Part shown: one piece after another, positions 7,749 to 17,533 of the stretch
Layout: the number at the start of each line of letters is the position of its first letter
Numbering within the stretch: the stretch's first letter is position 1
Source of the DNA: Planctomycetia bacterium
GTDB taxonomy: Bacteria; Planctomycetota; Planctomycetia; Planctomycetales; Planctomycetaceae
Assembly: GCA_016200145.1 (NCBI GenBank)
Contig: JACQFH010000037.1
Coordinates: 1 to 44,475 of the forward strand
Direction of reading: 5' to 3'
DNA length: 44,475 nucleotides
Position numbers and translations under genes: made by a program
Notes under the pieces: generated by a model
The model's database searches: none
What the model was told of the DNA's origin: nothing
What the model saw: the letters and a program-made list of their open reading frames with translations, nothing else

Positions 7749-9299
7749 TTAGACTTTGAACAGTTCCTTCGCCTGGGTGTAGCCGGGGGCGGGGGTGCCG
7801 TATTCGCTGGCGGAGACGCGGGCCAGCGCGGCGATCTGGCGCCAGCGGAATGCGGGTCGCATCACCGAGAACTCTTCGCTCACAGTCCGATAGTACTTCT
7901 CGGCGTGCAGCGCGCCATCTTCGCTCGTGGCGTAGCGCAACAGCCGGTCGAAGATCAGGCGCGGCGATCCGCCCGATTCCGCGTACCGCGTGGCAATTGC
8001 GCAGGCGCGGAACTGCTCCCGCGCCCGGATCGCCCGATCCAGTTCGCTGAGCAACACCTCGGGACTGGTCGTCGTGATCTCGGCCAATTGCTCGGGCAGC
8101 GGGTACGGTTCCGGATTCGATCGGCCCGCCTGGCCGGCGGTGTGGAACGCGCCCACGATCAGACTGGCGGCGACGTTTCGCGGATTGCTGGCGCGGGCGA
8201 TGTTCCGCCAGGCATTGGCCGAGTCGGAGGCATGCACGCCCACCGAGTCGCCGTGGCAACTGCCGGTGATCTTGTCCCCCTGCACCTGGTCGGGCCGGCG
8301 GCCCGGGTCGTGCAGCACGAGCCGGTTGGCGGCCAGCGACAGGGCTTCGCCGATCGACTCGGGCGAGAACCCTTCAGCCAGCGCCGCGGCGACCGCGTCG
8401 GCGGCGCGCTCACGCGTCGCGCTGTAGACGATCTTGCTGAGGTCGTCGATCCAGGCGTCTTCGGCCTCGCGCTTTCCAATCGGCTTGCTGAGCAGCTTGT
8501 ACTGGTCGAACAATTGCGGAAGCAATTGCCGGATCGCCGAAGTCGGCTGGTTTTTGCCGATATAACTCTGCTCGATCTTCAGGCAATAGCGCAGCGACTG
8601 CCGCAACAGCGTGTGGGCATAATCTTCGCCCGCCACGTCGCGCATCGACCAGGCCCGCCACGACAACACGACGCGGTGCACGTCGACCTCGTCCTGCACC
8701 TCGTACTGCAGGTGCTGATAGGCTTCGCCCGCCGGGCCCTTCATCATCGCCGCGAAGGCCCCTTCGGCCGCCTGCGTGTCCCCCTTCCGCGTCAGCTCCT
8801 GGAGTAATTCGCCACCCTGCCGATTGGCGGGCAGGGCGGCCGCTTCGACCGGGTGCAGGACTTCGCTCTTCACGCCGCCGACGGCCTGGATTCGCGCGGC
8901 ATTGCGATAGAGGACCTTGAACACCGGCAGCGGGCGCAGAGACTCGGGGAGCTCGCGCGCCATTTCGAACGCGGGGGCCAGCGCCATGAAGGTGTGGAAG
9001 CCGATGTAATCTTCGCCGCCGAAGCTGCGGGCATTGGCCAGGGCGCCGGCCGCGACCAGGGTTCGCAGATCGGTCCCGCCACGATACCGCTCGGCCAACT
9101 GGGGGAGCAGTTTTTCGGGATCGGTATCCTGCATCAACGAGACGAGCGATTCGAGCGCGCCGAAGTTGAGCCGGCCCGGGGCGTCAAACGCCTGGGCCGA
9201 TGACAGCCCCATATCGGTCGCCAAAGCCGATCCCACGCTCGCGACCAGCATGCCGCGCCCCACGTCTGCCAGAAATTCACGTCGGCTGCGAAGACTCAT
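7749..9299 (-). CDS. Tat-exported protein of unknown function
   Basis: The 516-residue protein opens with a twin-arginine signal (SRREFLADVGRGM, then a hydrophobic stretch ending at SAQA), so it should be exported folded, often with a cofactor. The rest is largely alpha-helical. It includes several His-rich positions: DYIGFHTFMALAP near residue 100, VDVHRVVLSWRAW near 205, and GSCHGDSVGVHASDSANAW near 345. Their spacing could suit a metal or heme site, but I cannot assign a family with certainty. It lies 257 nt downstream of a DUF1501 gene on the same strand, and may belong to the same exported PSD1/DUF1501 group. The gene is intact and its start is supported by the signal peptide. Confidence 0.8.
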   Translation of the reverse strand: MSLRSRREFLADVGRGMLVASVGSALATDMGLSSAQAFDAPGRLNFGALESLVSLMQDTDPEKLLPQLAERYRGGTDLRTLVAAGALANARSFGGEDYIGFHTFMALAPAFEMARELPESLRPLPVFKVLYRNAARIQAVGGVKSEVLHPVEAAALPANRQGGELLQELTRKGDTQAAEGAFAAMMKGPAGEAYQHLQYEVQDEVDVHRVVLSWRAWSMRDVAGEDYAHTLLRQSLRYCLKIEQSYIGKNQPTSAIRQLLPQLFDQYKLLSKPIGKREAEDAWIDDLSKIVYSATRERAADAVAAALAEGFSPESIGEALSLAANRLVLHDPGRRPDQVQGDKITGSCHGDSVGVHASDSANAWRNIARASNPRNVAASLIVGAFHTAGQAGRSNPEPYPLPEQLAEITTTSPEVLLSELDRAIRAREQFRACAIATRYAESGGSPRLIFDRLLRYATSEDGALHAEKYYRTVSEEFSVMRPAFRWRQIAALARVSASEYGTPAPGYTQAKELFKV

Positions 9300-9488
9300 G
9301 GCGTCTCCTTATGAAGAAACTCGGCCCCGCAGGGCCCGGGCGAGTGTGGAAGGGTTGTATCGAAGCCCCGATTGACGAGGTTACCACGGAATCGGCGGCT
9401 ACGACAGCCTTATAGTAAATAACGGGGGGGCGTTACACGGGGGAGAAAATGCGGGGTTCGGAGTGCGGTCTGTGGGTGCGAGTGTGAA

Positions 9489-9536
9489 GTGAACTTGCCG
9501 TGCGAATCGGAGTTGGCGCGTGCTTGCCTCTTTGCG
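9489..9536. repeat. Imperfect intergenic repeat, copy 1
   Basis: This segment shares GCCGTGC, AGTTG and the 12-mer TGCTTGCCTCTT, in the same order and with nearly the same spacing, with 14125-14172. Each copy lies just after the stop codon of a minus-strand gene (9557 here, 14192 for the other), so it may be linked to transcript ends. Confidence 0.4.
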
Positions 9537-9556
9537 TTCACCGGCCGTTTGAATCC

Positions 9557-10984
9557 TCATGCGAGCAAGTCGTGAATCACGTTTCCATGGACATCGGTTA
9601 ACCGGAAATCCCGGCCGCTATGGCGGTAGGTCAGGCGCGTGTGATCGAGGCCCATGAGGTGCAGGATCGTGGCGTGGAGGTCGTGAACGTGGACGCCGTC
9701 CCTGGCCACGCGAATGCCGTATTCGTCCGTCTCGCCATGCACGACGCCACGTTTGACTCCACCACCGGCGAGCCACGAGGAAAAGGCCCAGTTGTGATGC
9801 TCGCGCCCCTTCGCCTCCGCGGTGTTGTTGAACGGCGTCCGGCCGAACTCGGTCGTCCACACGACCAGCGTTTCGTCGAGCAAACCTCGCGACTTCAGAT
9901 CCTTCAGCAGGGCTGCAATTGGTTGATCGACGTTCCTGGCCAGACGGGCGTGATCCAGCATGTCGCCGTGCGAATCCCAGTTTCCCGATGAACCGGTGTC
10001 AATCAGTTCGATGAACCGCACACCCCGTTCGACCAGCCGACGGGCCATCAGGCACTGCCAGGCGAAGCCGGCGGAACTGCCGCGCGGCAACCCGTAGAGC
10101 TGCAACGTCGCGTCAGTTTCCGTCGTCAGATCGAACGCATCGGGCACGGCCATCTGCATGCCAAACGCGGTTTCAAACGTATTGATCCGCGCGGCCAGGT
10201 GGGGATCGTCGCCGCGTCCCGCCAGATGTTTCCGGTTCCTCTTCGCGAGGGCGGCCAGTTCTTTTTCCTGCTGGGGCCGGCCGACTCGCGGCGCGACATT
10301 GGCGATGGGCTCAGCCCCGGGCGCCACGAGTGTTCCCTGATGGGCGCCGGGTAGAAAGTCGCTGGCATAGACCTGCGTGCCGGCGTAGGTCTGCGCCGGA
10401 GCGATCGTCACAAACGACGGCAGGTTGCGGTTCTCGGTCCCCAGACCGTAGCTGATCCAGGCGCCCAGGCTGGGCCGCGCGAAGGCGAACGATCCGGTGT
10501 GCATTCCCAGTGTCGCGTTGTAATGATTCGAGTGATCGGTGTGCATCGAGCGAATCAGCGCGATGTCATCGACACAGCCCGCGACGTGCGGAAAGAGCGC
10601 GCTGACCTCGGTTCCGCATTCGCCGTGTTTTTGAAACTCCCACTGTGGCCTTTTGAGAAAGATCCGTTCGTAGCCCGGCCGGTTTCTGATCTCGGGATGG
10701 TCGAGTTTGACTTCCTTGCCGACGTCCTGGTAAAGGCGGGGCTTGTGGTCGAACGTATCGACCTGCGACACGCCACCCGTCATGAACAGAAAGATCACTT
10801 GCCTGGCCGTCGGATGAAAATGACTTTTCTTCGCGGCCAGCGAATCATTCACCCTGCCGGGCACCGAGTCGTCCGCCAGCAACTCCTGCAGGATGCCGGG
10901 CATCAGCAGCGATCCCGCCACGGCCGACCGCAGGACATGGCGCCTGGAGACCCGATCCATCGAAGATTCTTGTTGTTCGCACAT
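9557..10984 (-). CDS. DUF1501 domain protein with Tat signal
   Basis: The 475-residue protein has a Tat-like leader (VSRRHVLRSAVAGSLLMPG) and then the DUF1501 fold, which is distantly related to the alkaline phosphatase/sulfatase superfamily. Family landmarks are FLFMTGGVSQVDTFDHKP near residue 65, SMHTDHSNHYNATLGMHTG near 145, RGVRFIELIDTGS near 320 and VVWTTEFGRTPF near 375. The biochemical role is not established. The gene starts 38 nt after the stop of the cytochrome/PSD1 gene, the usual planctomycete pairing. An AGGA motif 8 nt before the ATG at 10984 supports this start; Met9 is an alternative that would still leave the Tat motif intact. Confidence 0.92.
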   Translation of the reverse strand: MCEQQESSMDRVSRRHVLRSAVAGSLLMPGILQELLADDSVPGRVNDSLAAKKSHFHPTARQVIFLFMTGGVSQVDTFDHKPRLYQDVGKEVKLDHPEIRNRPGYERIFLKRPQWEFQKHGECGTEVSALFPHVAGCVDDIALIRSMHTDHSNHYNATLGMHTGSFAFARPSLGAWISYGLGTENRNLPSFVTIAPAQTYAGTQVYASDFLPGAHQGTLVAPGAEPIANVAPRVGRPQQEKELAALAKRNRKHLAGRGDDPHLAARINTFETAFGMQMAVPDAFDLTTETDATLQLYGLPRGSSAGFAWQCLMARRLVERGVRFIELIDTGSSGNWDSHGDMLDHARLARNVDQPIAALLKDLKSRGLLDETLVVWTTEFGRTPFNNTAEAKGREHHNWAFSSWLAGGGVKRGVVHGETDEYGIRVARDGVHVHDLHATILHLMGLDHTRLTYRHSGRDFRLTDVHGNVIHDLLA

Positions 10985-11022
10985 GATTGCGATTCCTCAT
11001 TCTCCAATCGGATGCGAGGCGA

Positions 11023-13986
11023 TCAGTCCACAAAGAGAAACTCGTTGCTGCTCAGCAGCACCCGGCAAAACGCGGGCCAGGGATTGTCCTGGAGAAATTC
11101 GACGGCGTCGGCGAACTCGTCTTCGGTGGGCGGGCGTCCGAACAGGATCCGGTGGACGAGTTCCACTTTGTCCGGATTTGTCAGTGCCGTCGCCAGTCGG
11201 GCCGCCAGCTTCTCAGCGCTGGCGTGCAGGAATGGATCGTTAAGGAAGAACAGCGCCTGCGTCGGCACGATGGTCACGTCGCGCACAGGCGTGCTGGCGT
11301 TCGGATCGGGGCCGTCAAACAGGGAAAAGAACCGCGTACGCCGGTTTCGCTTCTGCATCACATAGACCGACCGTTTGAGCGTGTCGTATTCGGCCGCGAA
11401 CGGGGCGTGTTGAGTGAAATTCCACGAGGATTCCGGCGGGAAGGGATGGGCCTCGCCGGGAAGCGGGTCGAGTTGGCCGCTGACCAGCAGCAGCGCATCG
11501 CGCAGTTCCTCGGCCGTCAGACGCCGTCGCGGAAATCCGACGTAGAGTTCCGGTGGACCGGCGGCCCCCGACGTCGAAGACATCTGGTACGTTTCACTCA
11601 ACATGATCCGCCGATGCAGCGACTTCACATTCCAGCCGCTGCGAATGAATCCCGTGGCGAGATGGTCCAGCAATTCCGGGTGCGTCGGTGGAGAACCGCG
11701 TGAGCCGAAATCGTTCGGTGTTGTCACCAGCCCGCGACCGAAGTGTCCCTGCCAGACCCGGTTCACGAAGACGCGGGCCGTCAGCGGATTCGTCGGGCTC
11801 GACAACCACGACGCCAGTTCCCGGCGACCGCTCCGCTGGCCGTCCTGCAGCGTCTGTCCGCCAAGGATGTCGAGGAACTTGCGGGGAATCTCATCGCCGA
11901 GGTTGGTCGGCTCTCCCCGCTTATGCAGGCGCGTGTTCTTCGGTTCGCCCTCAACCACCGCGTACCCGATCGGGACAGCCAGTTGCGGGGCCAGATCGGC
12001 TCGTTGCTGCTTTGCCGCTTGCAAGGCCCGATGCTGCTCGGCCGCCTTCGCGATGGCACTCGCAAAGTTCACCGCCGGCTCAGTCGCCGATGCCTCGGCG
12101 GCTGGCGCATGAAACTGTTCCAGGTTCCAGCCGACACCGTCTCCGCCCGGATGAGCATCCGCGATTCGTCCCGAGATTTTCACCGAGCCATCGAATGGAC
12201 AGGCCCATGCCACCGCGACCGGGCCGTCCGGGCCGGGATGCATGAAGAACGATCGCGCCGGTAATGTCGTCCAGACACTGACCGGCTCCTTCGACGTGTT
12301 GACGAAGATCGACGGCGTATCACCGTTGCGCCACGCTTTCAGTTCCCGCTTGCCGTCGATCGCGTCGAGACTTTCCGGCAGAAAGGCAAAGCCCTCGCGG
12401 ACGTCGAAGAAGCCCCACGTTGCCGGGTTTCCGTGGCGATCCGCATGCGGATTCCCGGCCGTGAAGTCGTTCAGCAGATCGGAGACATTCCATTGCCGCT
12501 GCCGGTCGCCGACTTCGGTGATCGCGAACTCGACAAGGGTTGTATCGGCACCGTGATTGGCTCGCGGCGTGATCGACAACTGAATCACATCGCCCTTTTT
12601 GACGGGGATTTCCGCCGTTGATGAGTTGTCGTCTTTCAGTTCCGCGGCGAGAGGCGCCGCGCTGCCGTCGTTAATGACGCCGGTTGACAGGACCGTGACT
12701 TTCTTTGTCGCCAGCTCCTTGAGTTTCCGCGCGGAACCAGCGATGTCGCCGGACAATTGCCGGATCGAGGCGTCCAGTGCGGCTGCCCGCTCCAGGACGG
12801 GTTTGATCGAACGGGCAAACTCATCCGGCGGCAACAGCGGGACCAGGTCCCGCGGTTGCTGTTTCGGTTCGCAGCCGGGAAACGCGAACTTCGTGCTTTC
12901 GAAGATGCCATACAGTCCGTAGTAATCGCGGTCCGAGATCGGGTCGAACTTATGGTCGTGGCAGCGGGCACACGCGATCGTCAATCCGAGCACCGACTTG
13001 CCCAGCGTGTCAATCGTGTCTTCCAGGGTGAGATGCATGTCCTTGTCGATGTCGTGTCCAAACCGGCGGGCGATGGCGAGATATCCCGTTGCAATCACCC
13101 GATCGGCGTAGTTCTCGACAGCCCCTTCGGCAGCGAGCAGGTCTCCGGCGATCTGCTCGCGCAGGAAGTCATCGAATGGCTCGTTGTCGTTGAACGCCTT
13201 GATGACCCAGTTGCGATAACGCCATGCGTGCGGCAGTGGATGGTCGGAGTTCTCGCCCGCCGTGTCGGCATAGCGCACCAGGTCCAGCCAGTGCCGCCCC
13301 CACTGCTCGCCATAGTGCATTGAATTGAGCAACCGGTCGACGACTGCTTCGAAGGCGTTCGATGAATTGTCGTTTTCAAAAGCCCGGACGTCATCCTGTG
13401 CCGGCGGCAGTCCTGTCAGATCAAAGGTTGCCCGGCGAATGAGCATGCGCTTGTCAGCGAGACGAGCCGGTGACACGCGAGCGGCTTCCTGCTTCGCGCG
13501 GATGAAATAGTCGATGCTGTCTTTTGTCCCGTCTGTGCCTTGAATTTCCGGCAGCGGGAAATCGCGGATCGGCTGGAACGCCCAGTGTGTGGCAACTTCG
13601 AACTGGGCGGTCTTCGCCGGCCAGATGGCTCCGCCTTTGACCCACGCGACGAATGAGGCGACCTGGTCAGGTCGCAGTGCTTTGTCCTTCTCGGGTGGCA
13701 TCGCCAAAACATCTTCATGTCGCTGAATCGCCCGGATCAACCGGCTCTCTTCGGGCTTCCCCGGCATGATCGCCGGACCAGATTCGCCACCCTTCAGCAG
13801 GGCGTCACGCGAATCAACCCTGAGCATCGCCGACGACTTCAACCCGCCATGGCAGCGCAGGCACGTGTTGACAAGAACCGGCCGGATCCTGGTCTCAAAC
13901 AAATCATCCTGTTCATCCGCACCAACTGGGCGATTGCTGAAAGCCAGCAGACGCAACAGCAGGAGACAGATCATCATTCGTTTCAT
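11023..13986 (-). CDS. Planctomycete cytochrome c / DUF1549 / DUF1553 (PSD1) protein
   Basis: From ATG 13986 the protein has 987 residues. The frame extends further upstream, but this start gives a proper signal peptide (MKRMMICLLLLRLLAFS). Domains in order: a PSCyt1-type heme domain with CLRCH near residue 40; DUF1549, including a second CARCH motif in ACARCHDHKFDPI near 350; a middle beta-rich insert at about 440-640, of possible carbohydrate-binding type; and DUF1553 at about 690-970, ending in the typical SSNEFLFVD. It is predicted to be a periplasmic or membrane-associated c-type cytochrome. Members of the family are abundant in planctomycetes and have been linked to carbohydrate use, but their activity is unproven. 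A DUF1501 gene follows after 38 nt. Confidence 0.93.
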   Translation of the reverse strand: MKRMMICLLLLRLLAFSNRPVGADEQDDLFETRIRPVLVNTCLRCHGGLKSSAMLRVDSRDALLKGGESGPAIMPGKPEESRLIRAIQRHEDVLAMPPEKDKALRPDQVASFVAWVKGGAIWPAKTAQFEVATHWAFQPIRDFPLPEIQGTDGTKDSIDYFIRAKQEAARVSPARLADKRMLIRRATFDLTGLPPAQDDVRAFENDNSSNAFEAVVDRLLNSMHYGEQWGRHWLDLVRYADTAGENSDHPLPHAWRYRNWVIKAFNDNEPFDDFLREQIAGDLLAAEGAVENYADRVIATGYLAIARRFGHDIDKDMHLTLEDTIDTLGKSVLGLTIACARCHDHKFDPISDRDYYGLYGIFESTKFAFPGCEPKQQPRDLVPLLPPDEFARSIKPVLERAAALDASIRQLSGDIAGSARKLKELATKKVTVLSTGVINDGSAAPLAAELKDDNSSTAEIPVKKGDVIQLSITPRANHGADTTLVEFAITEVGDRQRQWNVSDLLNDFTAGNPHADRHGNPATWGFFDVREGFAFLPESLDAIDGKRELKAWRNGDTPSIFVNTSKEPVSVWTTLPARSFFMHPGPDGPVAVAWACPFDGSVKISGRIADAHPGGDGVGWNLEQFHAPAAEASATEPAVNFASAIAKAAEQHRALQAAKQQRADLAPQLAVPIGYAVVEGEPKNTRLHKRGEPTNLGDEIPRKFLDILGGQTLQDGQRSGRRELASWLSSPTNPLTARVFVNRVWQGHFGRGLVTTPNDFGSRGSPPTHPELLDHLATGFIRSGWNVKSLHRRIMLSETYQMSSTSGAAGPPELYVGFPRRRLTAEELRDALLLVSGQLDPLPGEAHPFPPESSWNFTQHAPFAAEYDTLKRSVYVMQKRNRRTRFFSLFDGPDPNASTPVRDVTIVPTQALFFLNDPFLHASAEKLAARLATALTNPDKVELVHRILFGRPPTEDEFADAVEFLQDNPWPAFCRVLLSSNEFLFVD

Positions 13987-14124
13987 GTCTGACACTCGGC
14001 GTTTTGAAGACTCAATCGGAGGCGCGGGCGGGTTACAGCAGTATATCTTGTGAGTCGGCCGGCGGGACATGGCTGTGGATTTCTGGCGGGGTGAATCGCC
14101 GGGAATCGACCGCATGCGTGCTCG

Positions 14125-14172
14125 GTGAGCTGGCCGTGCAGTTGAGAGTTGCCGTTGCTTGCCTCTTCGCGA
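14125..14172. repeat. Imperfect intergenic repeat, copy 2
   Basis: Partner of 9489-9536; the best conserved block is TGCTTGCCTCTT followed by one variable base and GCG. It lies between the start of the cytochrome/PSD1 gene and the stop of the DUF1559 gene. Confidence 0.4.
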
Positions 14173-14191
14173 TACGTTGCGCGAGGCCGGC

Positions 14192-15037
14192 TTAGAAGGC
14201 GTCGACGTTTTCACCGCCGGCGACGGTGATCAACGCACGGCGGATGGCGTCCGACGTCTTTTCTGAAATGAATCGGACGCTCCCGTCGCACAACGCCGCG
14301 TGCATCCCTCCCGCGTGATGCAGCTTCGATTCCGGCTTGAGACTGATCACCAGCGATTCGTCGGCATCGTGAGGTGACATCCAGGGGACGGACAGGTCAG
14401 CCGGGACCTCGATCACCATCAGGGTATTGGACGTCCCGTCTTTGATCTCGGAGAGCGGCCTGGGTTCGGTGAGGCGCAGGCAGGCGTTCGGTCCCACGCT
14501 GGCCAGGTACGTGGTGTGATTCCGCGCAGACGTATCAGAAGGGCAATGATAGGGGGGGACCGGGGTGCCCAAGGCTTCGGCATTGGCCGGGTCGTCCCAC
14601 GGTTTTGACAGATCGATCGAGTTGTACAGCGGTTCCTGATCGAGAAACGGAAGGATCAGCGTCCGCCAACTGTGCAGGGGCTTGCCGTCGGCATCGACTG
14701 TGTAAGCCGGAGGCAAAGCACCGTAGCGTTCTGCATAGTTGTGCAACGCAATTCCGATCTGTCGGAGGTTGTTCTTGCATTGCGAGCGGCGGGCGGGCTC
14801 GCGGCCTCTGTGCACGGATGGCAACAGCAACGCGACCAGGACGGCGCCAATCCCCATTACGGCGACGATTGTGAAGCAGCCGACCGGTGCTTTCGTCGGC
14901 GGTGGGCTGACAGCGAGAGTTTCGCCGCAGGCCGGGCACTTGCGTGATGCGAGCGCGATCGACGCGCCGCACATCGGGCACGGCTTTTGGCCAGGAATGG
15001 CGGGTGGCCCGGTCGCGCTGTTTCCGTGGTCGGTCAT
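14192..15037 (-). CDS. DUF1559 prepilin-like protein with N-terminal zinc ribbon
   Basis: The 281-residue protein starts with a zinc ribbon of the CPMC...CPAC type at about residues 20-38. One transmembrane helix follows near residues 52-72 ([19 protein letters not shown]). The rest is a DUF1559 domain with [20 protein letters not shown] near 90 and the C-terminal H-x9-DG signature ([17 protein letters not shown]) near 245. Most DUF1559 proteins carry a prepilin-type N-methylation leader; here it is replaced by the zinc ribbon plus a plain helix. The protein is probably membrane anchored. DUF1559 proteins are greatly expanded in planctomycetes and their role is unknown. It follows the methyltransferase gene after 37 nt and may be its distal operon partner. 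Confidence 0.88.
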   Translation of the reverse strand: MTDHGNSATGPPAIPGQKPCPMCGASIALASRKCPACGETLAVSPPPTKAPVGCFTIVAVMGIGAVLVALLLPSVHRGREPARRSQCKNNLRQIGIALHNYAERYGALPPAYTVDADGKPLHSWRTLILPFLDQEPLYNSIDLSKPWDDPANAEALGTPVPPYHCPSDTSARNHTTYLASVGPNACLRLTEPRPLSEIKDGTSNTLMVIEVPADLSVPWMSPHDADESLVISLKPESKLHHAGGMHAALCDGSVRFISEKTSDAIRRALITVAGGENVDAF

Positions 15038-15074
15038 GCTGTGATTGTACCGGCGGCGATTGAATGAAAGCCAA

Positions 15075-15902
15075 TTATGCCTGCGCGGTGACGCGGTAGA
15101 TGCCCCAGACGGCGGGGACGTTGGCGAGGGAGAGCTCTCGCAGGCGGCGCTTCTGGTCGTCGATTTCGGCGGCGGTCATGATGCCGAGCTTGAGGTACCT
15201 TTCGCGGATCTCGTCGTAATAGAGGTGAAGGTTTTCGATTACCGTTTCGTCGGTCGGGCATTCGGTGGCGTGCCTCGTGACGTTGCGGTAGCCGGCCGCT
15301 TCGAGGGCCCAGGCCAGCGTGGCCCCCACGGCCGGCGACAGGCCGCTGGCCGAGTAGAACCGGCTGATCCCTTCGGCCCACAGGCGCAAAACGGCCAACT
15401 CGGGACGGCCGGCGGCTTCCAGGACCGCGAGACGGCCAAGCAGCGCGCGGAACTCAGGCTCGACGAACCCCACGCGCGTGCCCGGCTGCAATGCCGATTT
15501 GAGCCGGCCCAGCCACGACTCGGCCAGCGGGATGTGATGGACGACGGTCCGCCCCACGACGACGTCGGCCCCGTCGAGCCACGGTCCCGGGTGCGACACG
15601 TCCGCCACAACGGGCTCGAACCGGGCTTCGCCCTGCCCGGCCAGATTCTGCCGCGCCTGATCGAGCAGCCCCGGCGAATAATCGACGCCGACCAGCACGC
15701 CGCCTTGACCCAGTCGCTTGAAGACGCGGCGGCTGAATCCCCCGGCCCCCGGGCCGATTTCGACGACGCGGTCGTCGGGCTGAATTTGCAGGTCGTCAAG
15801 GAGCGCTTCGGAGACGTCGGCGAACTGCGCATCCTGAATCGCGAGCCGGCGGGCAGCGTCGGTGGATTGACCGAGAACGTACTCTTTGGAAACAGACGTC
15901 AT
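15075..15902 (-). CDS. Class I SAM-dependent methyltransferase
   Basis: The 275-residue protein carries the SAM-binding motif [13 protein letters not shown] near residue 47 and an acidic second strand ([15 protein letters not shown]). The motif II/III region contains [15 protein letters not shown] near 113. No signal peptide is seen, so the enzyme should be cytosolic. The substrate is not evident; UbiE-like and general Methyltransf_11/25-type folds fit equally well. The ATG at 15902 is 10 nt after the stop of the APH/P-loop gene, so cotranscription is likely. Confidence 0.87.
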   Translation of the reverse strand: MTSVSKEYVLGQSTDAARRLAIQDAQFADVSEALLDDLQIQPDDRVVEIGPGAGGFSRRVFKRLGQGGVLVGVDYSPGLLDQARQNLAGQGEARFEPVVADVSHPGPWLDGADVVVGRTVVHHIPLAESWLGRLKSALQPGTRVGFVEPEFRALLGRLAVLEAAGRPELAVLRLWAEGISRFYSASGLSPAVGATLAWALEAAGYRNVTRHATECPTDETVIENLHLYYDEIRERYLKLGIMTAAEIDDQKRRLRELSLANVPAVWGIYRVTAQA

Positions 15903-15912
15903 CGCGCGGGCC

Positions 15913-17520
15913 TTACGAAGGGGGGGAGATTATTTGGGCGAGGCCCGCATCGTGAAGGACGCTGATGGCGCGGGTGAGCGCGGTGGCGGGCGGGCCGGCG
16001 GCGGGGATGGGGCGGGTGAGGCGCAGTTCGGCGTCACGCGGAGGGTTCCAGCGCTGGACGGCGTGTACGTAGACCGACCAGTCGGCATCGGAGGCGTCGC
16101 CGCGGCGGGTTGCCAGCCGGGAGCGGACCGTCGTCTCGTCCGCCTCGCACACCAGGAACAGCGCGGGCATTCCTGAGCGCAGTGCCATCTCGAAGAACGG
16201 CCGGCGGCGCGGTTCTTCGAGGAATGTCGCGTCGACAATCACCCGCTGGCCGTCGAACAGCAGGCTTTCGGCGCGGCGCAGGCACTCGACGTAGGTGCGG
16301 TCGGTTGATTCCCGCGTGTAGAGCCCCTTGCCGAATTCGTCCCGGGCGGGGGCGTCGGGAGCCAGGCCGGCCAGTTCCTTCCGCACCACGTCGGAGCGCA
16401 GCACCTGAAAACCAGCGGATGACGCCAGGTTCGCGGCCAGCGTCGACTTGCCCGTTCCGGGCAGGCCGCCAACGAGCACGAGGCACGCGCGCTTTCCCGG
16501 CTCTTCGAGCGCATTGAGCGCCAGCAGCCAGTGCCCGCGGGCGCGCACCAGGGCCTTGTCGCGCGCCGCTTGCGGAATTTCCGGCTCGGCCAGTTGCAGG
16601 CCATCCACCTTGCCTCGCACTGCCGCGCGATAAGAGAGGTACAGTGGTAACAGCCGGCGTCCTTCATCGTCGGCCGAGGCGGCGAGATAGGCATGAGTGA
16701 AGGCCGCCGACAGGTCGCGGCGACCGTGAAATTCCAGGTCCATCGCCAGGAAAGCCATGTCGGCGACCGGATCGGTATAGCGGAACCGCTCGTTGAATTC
16801 GATGCAGTCGACGATGACCAGGTCGGCCGGCGGGGTTTCCTGCGGAAACAGGTAGACGTGGTCGAGGTGCAGGTCGCCGTGCGTGTCGCAGGTGACGCCG
16901 CCAGCACTCCGCGCGTCGATGAGCGGCTGCAAGTCTCGCAAGGCGGCTTCGGTGAGAGCCGTCAAACGCGATCGCACGGCAGAGCTGATCGTGCGGCCGG
17001 TCATCGGTTCCGCCACGGCGAAATTCTCGAGAATGTTGCGGGCCACGACCTCGCAGCGGCCAAACGACGCGATGTGTTCGCTGCGCGCCGCGGCTTTGTG
17101 AAACTGCGCCAGGCGCACGGCCAGGCGCGCGACGTCATTGGGGCCGATCTCATTCCGCAGCACGCGCTGCTCGAGGGTGGCCGCTTCGGGAAGTCGCCGC
17201 ATCTTGACGGCCCAGTCGATCGTCTCCCCCGCGCCTTCGAACGCGGCGCGACCTTCCGAGCACGTCACGGGGACGACCCCCAGATACACGTCGGGGGCCA
17301 GCCGGCGATTCAGCCGCACTTCTTCGTCGCAGAAATGCCGCCTGCGCTCCAGCGTGCTGAAGTCGAGAAACGACAGCTTGACGGGCTTTTTCACCTTGTA
17401 GGCGAAATCTCCCGCCAGGAAGACCGCCGAGATGTGCGTCTGGCAGACCTCGATCTCAGTCGTGGCAAACGGATAGGCCGACGGCTCAGAGAGGCCCGCA
17501 ATCAGCGATGAAATCTGCAT
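15913..17520 (-). CDS. Fusion of APH-like kinase domain and AAA/P-loop kinase
   Basis: From ATG 17520 the protein has 535 residues. The N-terminal half (about 1-320) resembles the aminoglycoside phosphotransferase-type kinase fold. It has a VKKPVKLSFLDFS strand, the catalytic loop THGDLHLDHVYL near residue 215 and an IVDCIEFN metal site near 235. The C-terminal half (about 345-520) is a P-loop kinase (AAA_33 type) with Walker A GGLPGTGKST near 350 and a VIVDATFL strand. This two-kinase architecture is known in many bacteria but its substrate is not established. Signal and membrane segments are absent. The gene starts 13 nt after the oxidoreductase stop and ends 10 nt before the methyltransferase start, so it is central to this operon. 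Confidence 0.88.
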   Translation of the reverse strand: MQISSLIAGLSEPSAYPFATTEIEVCQTHISAVFLAGDFAYKVKKPVKLSFLDFSTLERRRHFCDEEVRLNRRLAPDVYLGVVPVTCSEGRAAFEGAGETIDWAVKMRRLPEAATLEQRVLRNEIGPNDVARLAVRLAQFHKAAARSEHIASFGRCEVVARNILENFAVAEPMTGRTISSAVRSRLTALTEAALRDLQPLIDARSAGGVTCDTHGDLHLDHVYLFPQETPPADLVIVDCIEFNERFRYTDPVADMAFLAMDLEFHGRRDLSAAFTHAYLAASADDEGRRLLPLYLSYRAAVRGKVDGLQLAEPEIPQAARDKALVRARGHWLLALNALEEPGKRACLVLVGGLPGTGKSTLAANLASSAGFQVLRSDVVRKELAGLAPDAPARDEFGKGLYTRESTDRTYVECLRRAESLLFDGQRVIVDATFLEEPRRRPFFEMALRSGMPALFLVCEADETTVRSRLATRRGDASDADWSVYVHAVQRWNPPRDAELRLTRPIPAAGPPATALTRAISVLHDAGLAQIISPPS

Positions 17521-17533
17521 AACGGCTGGCGGG

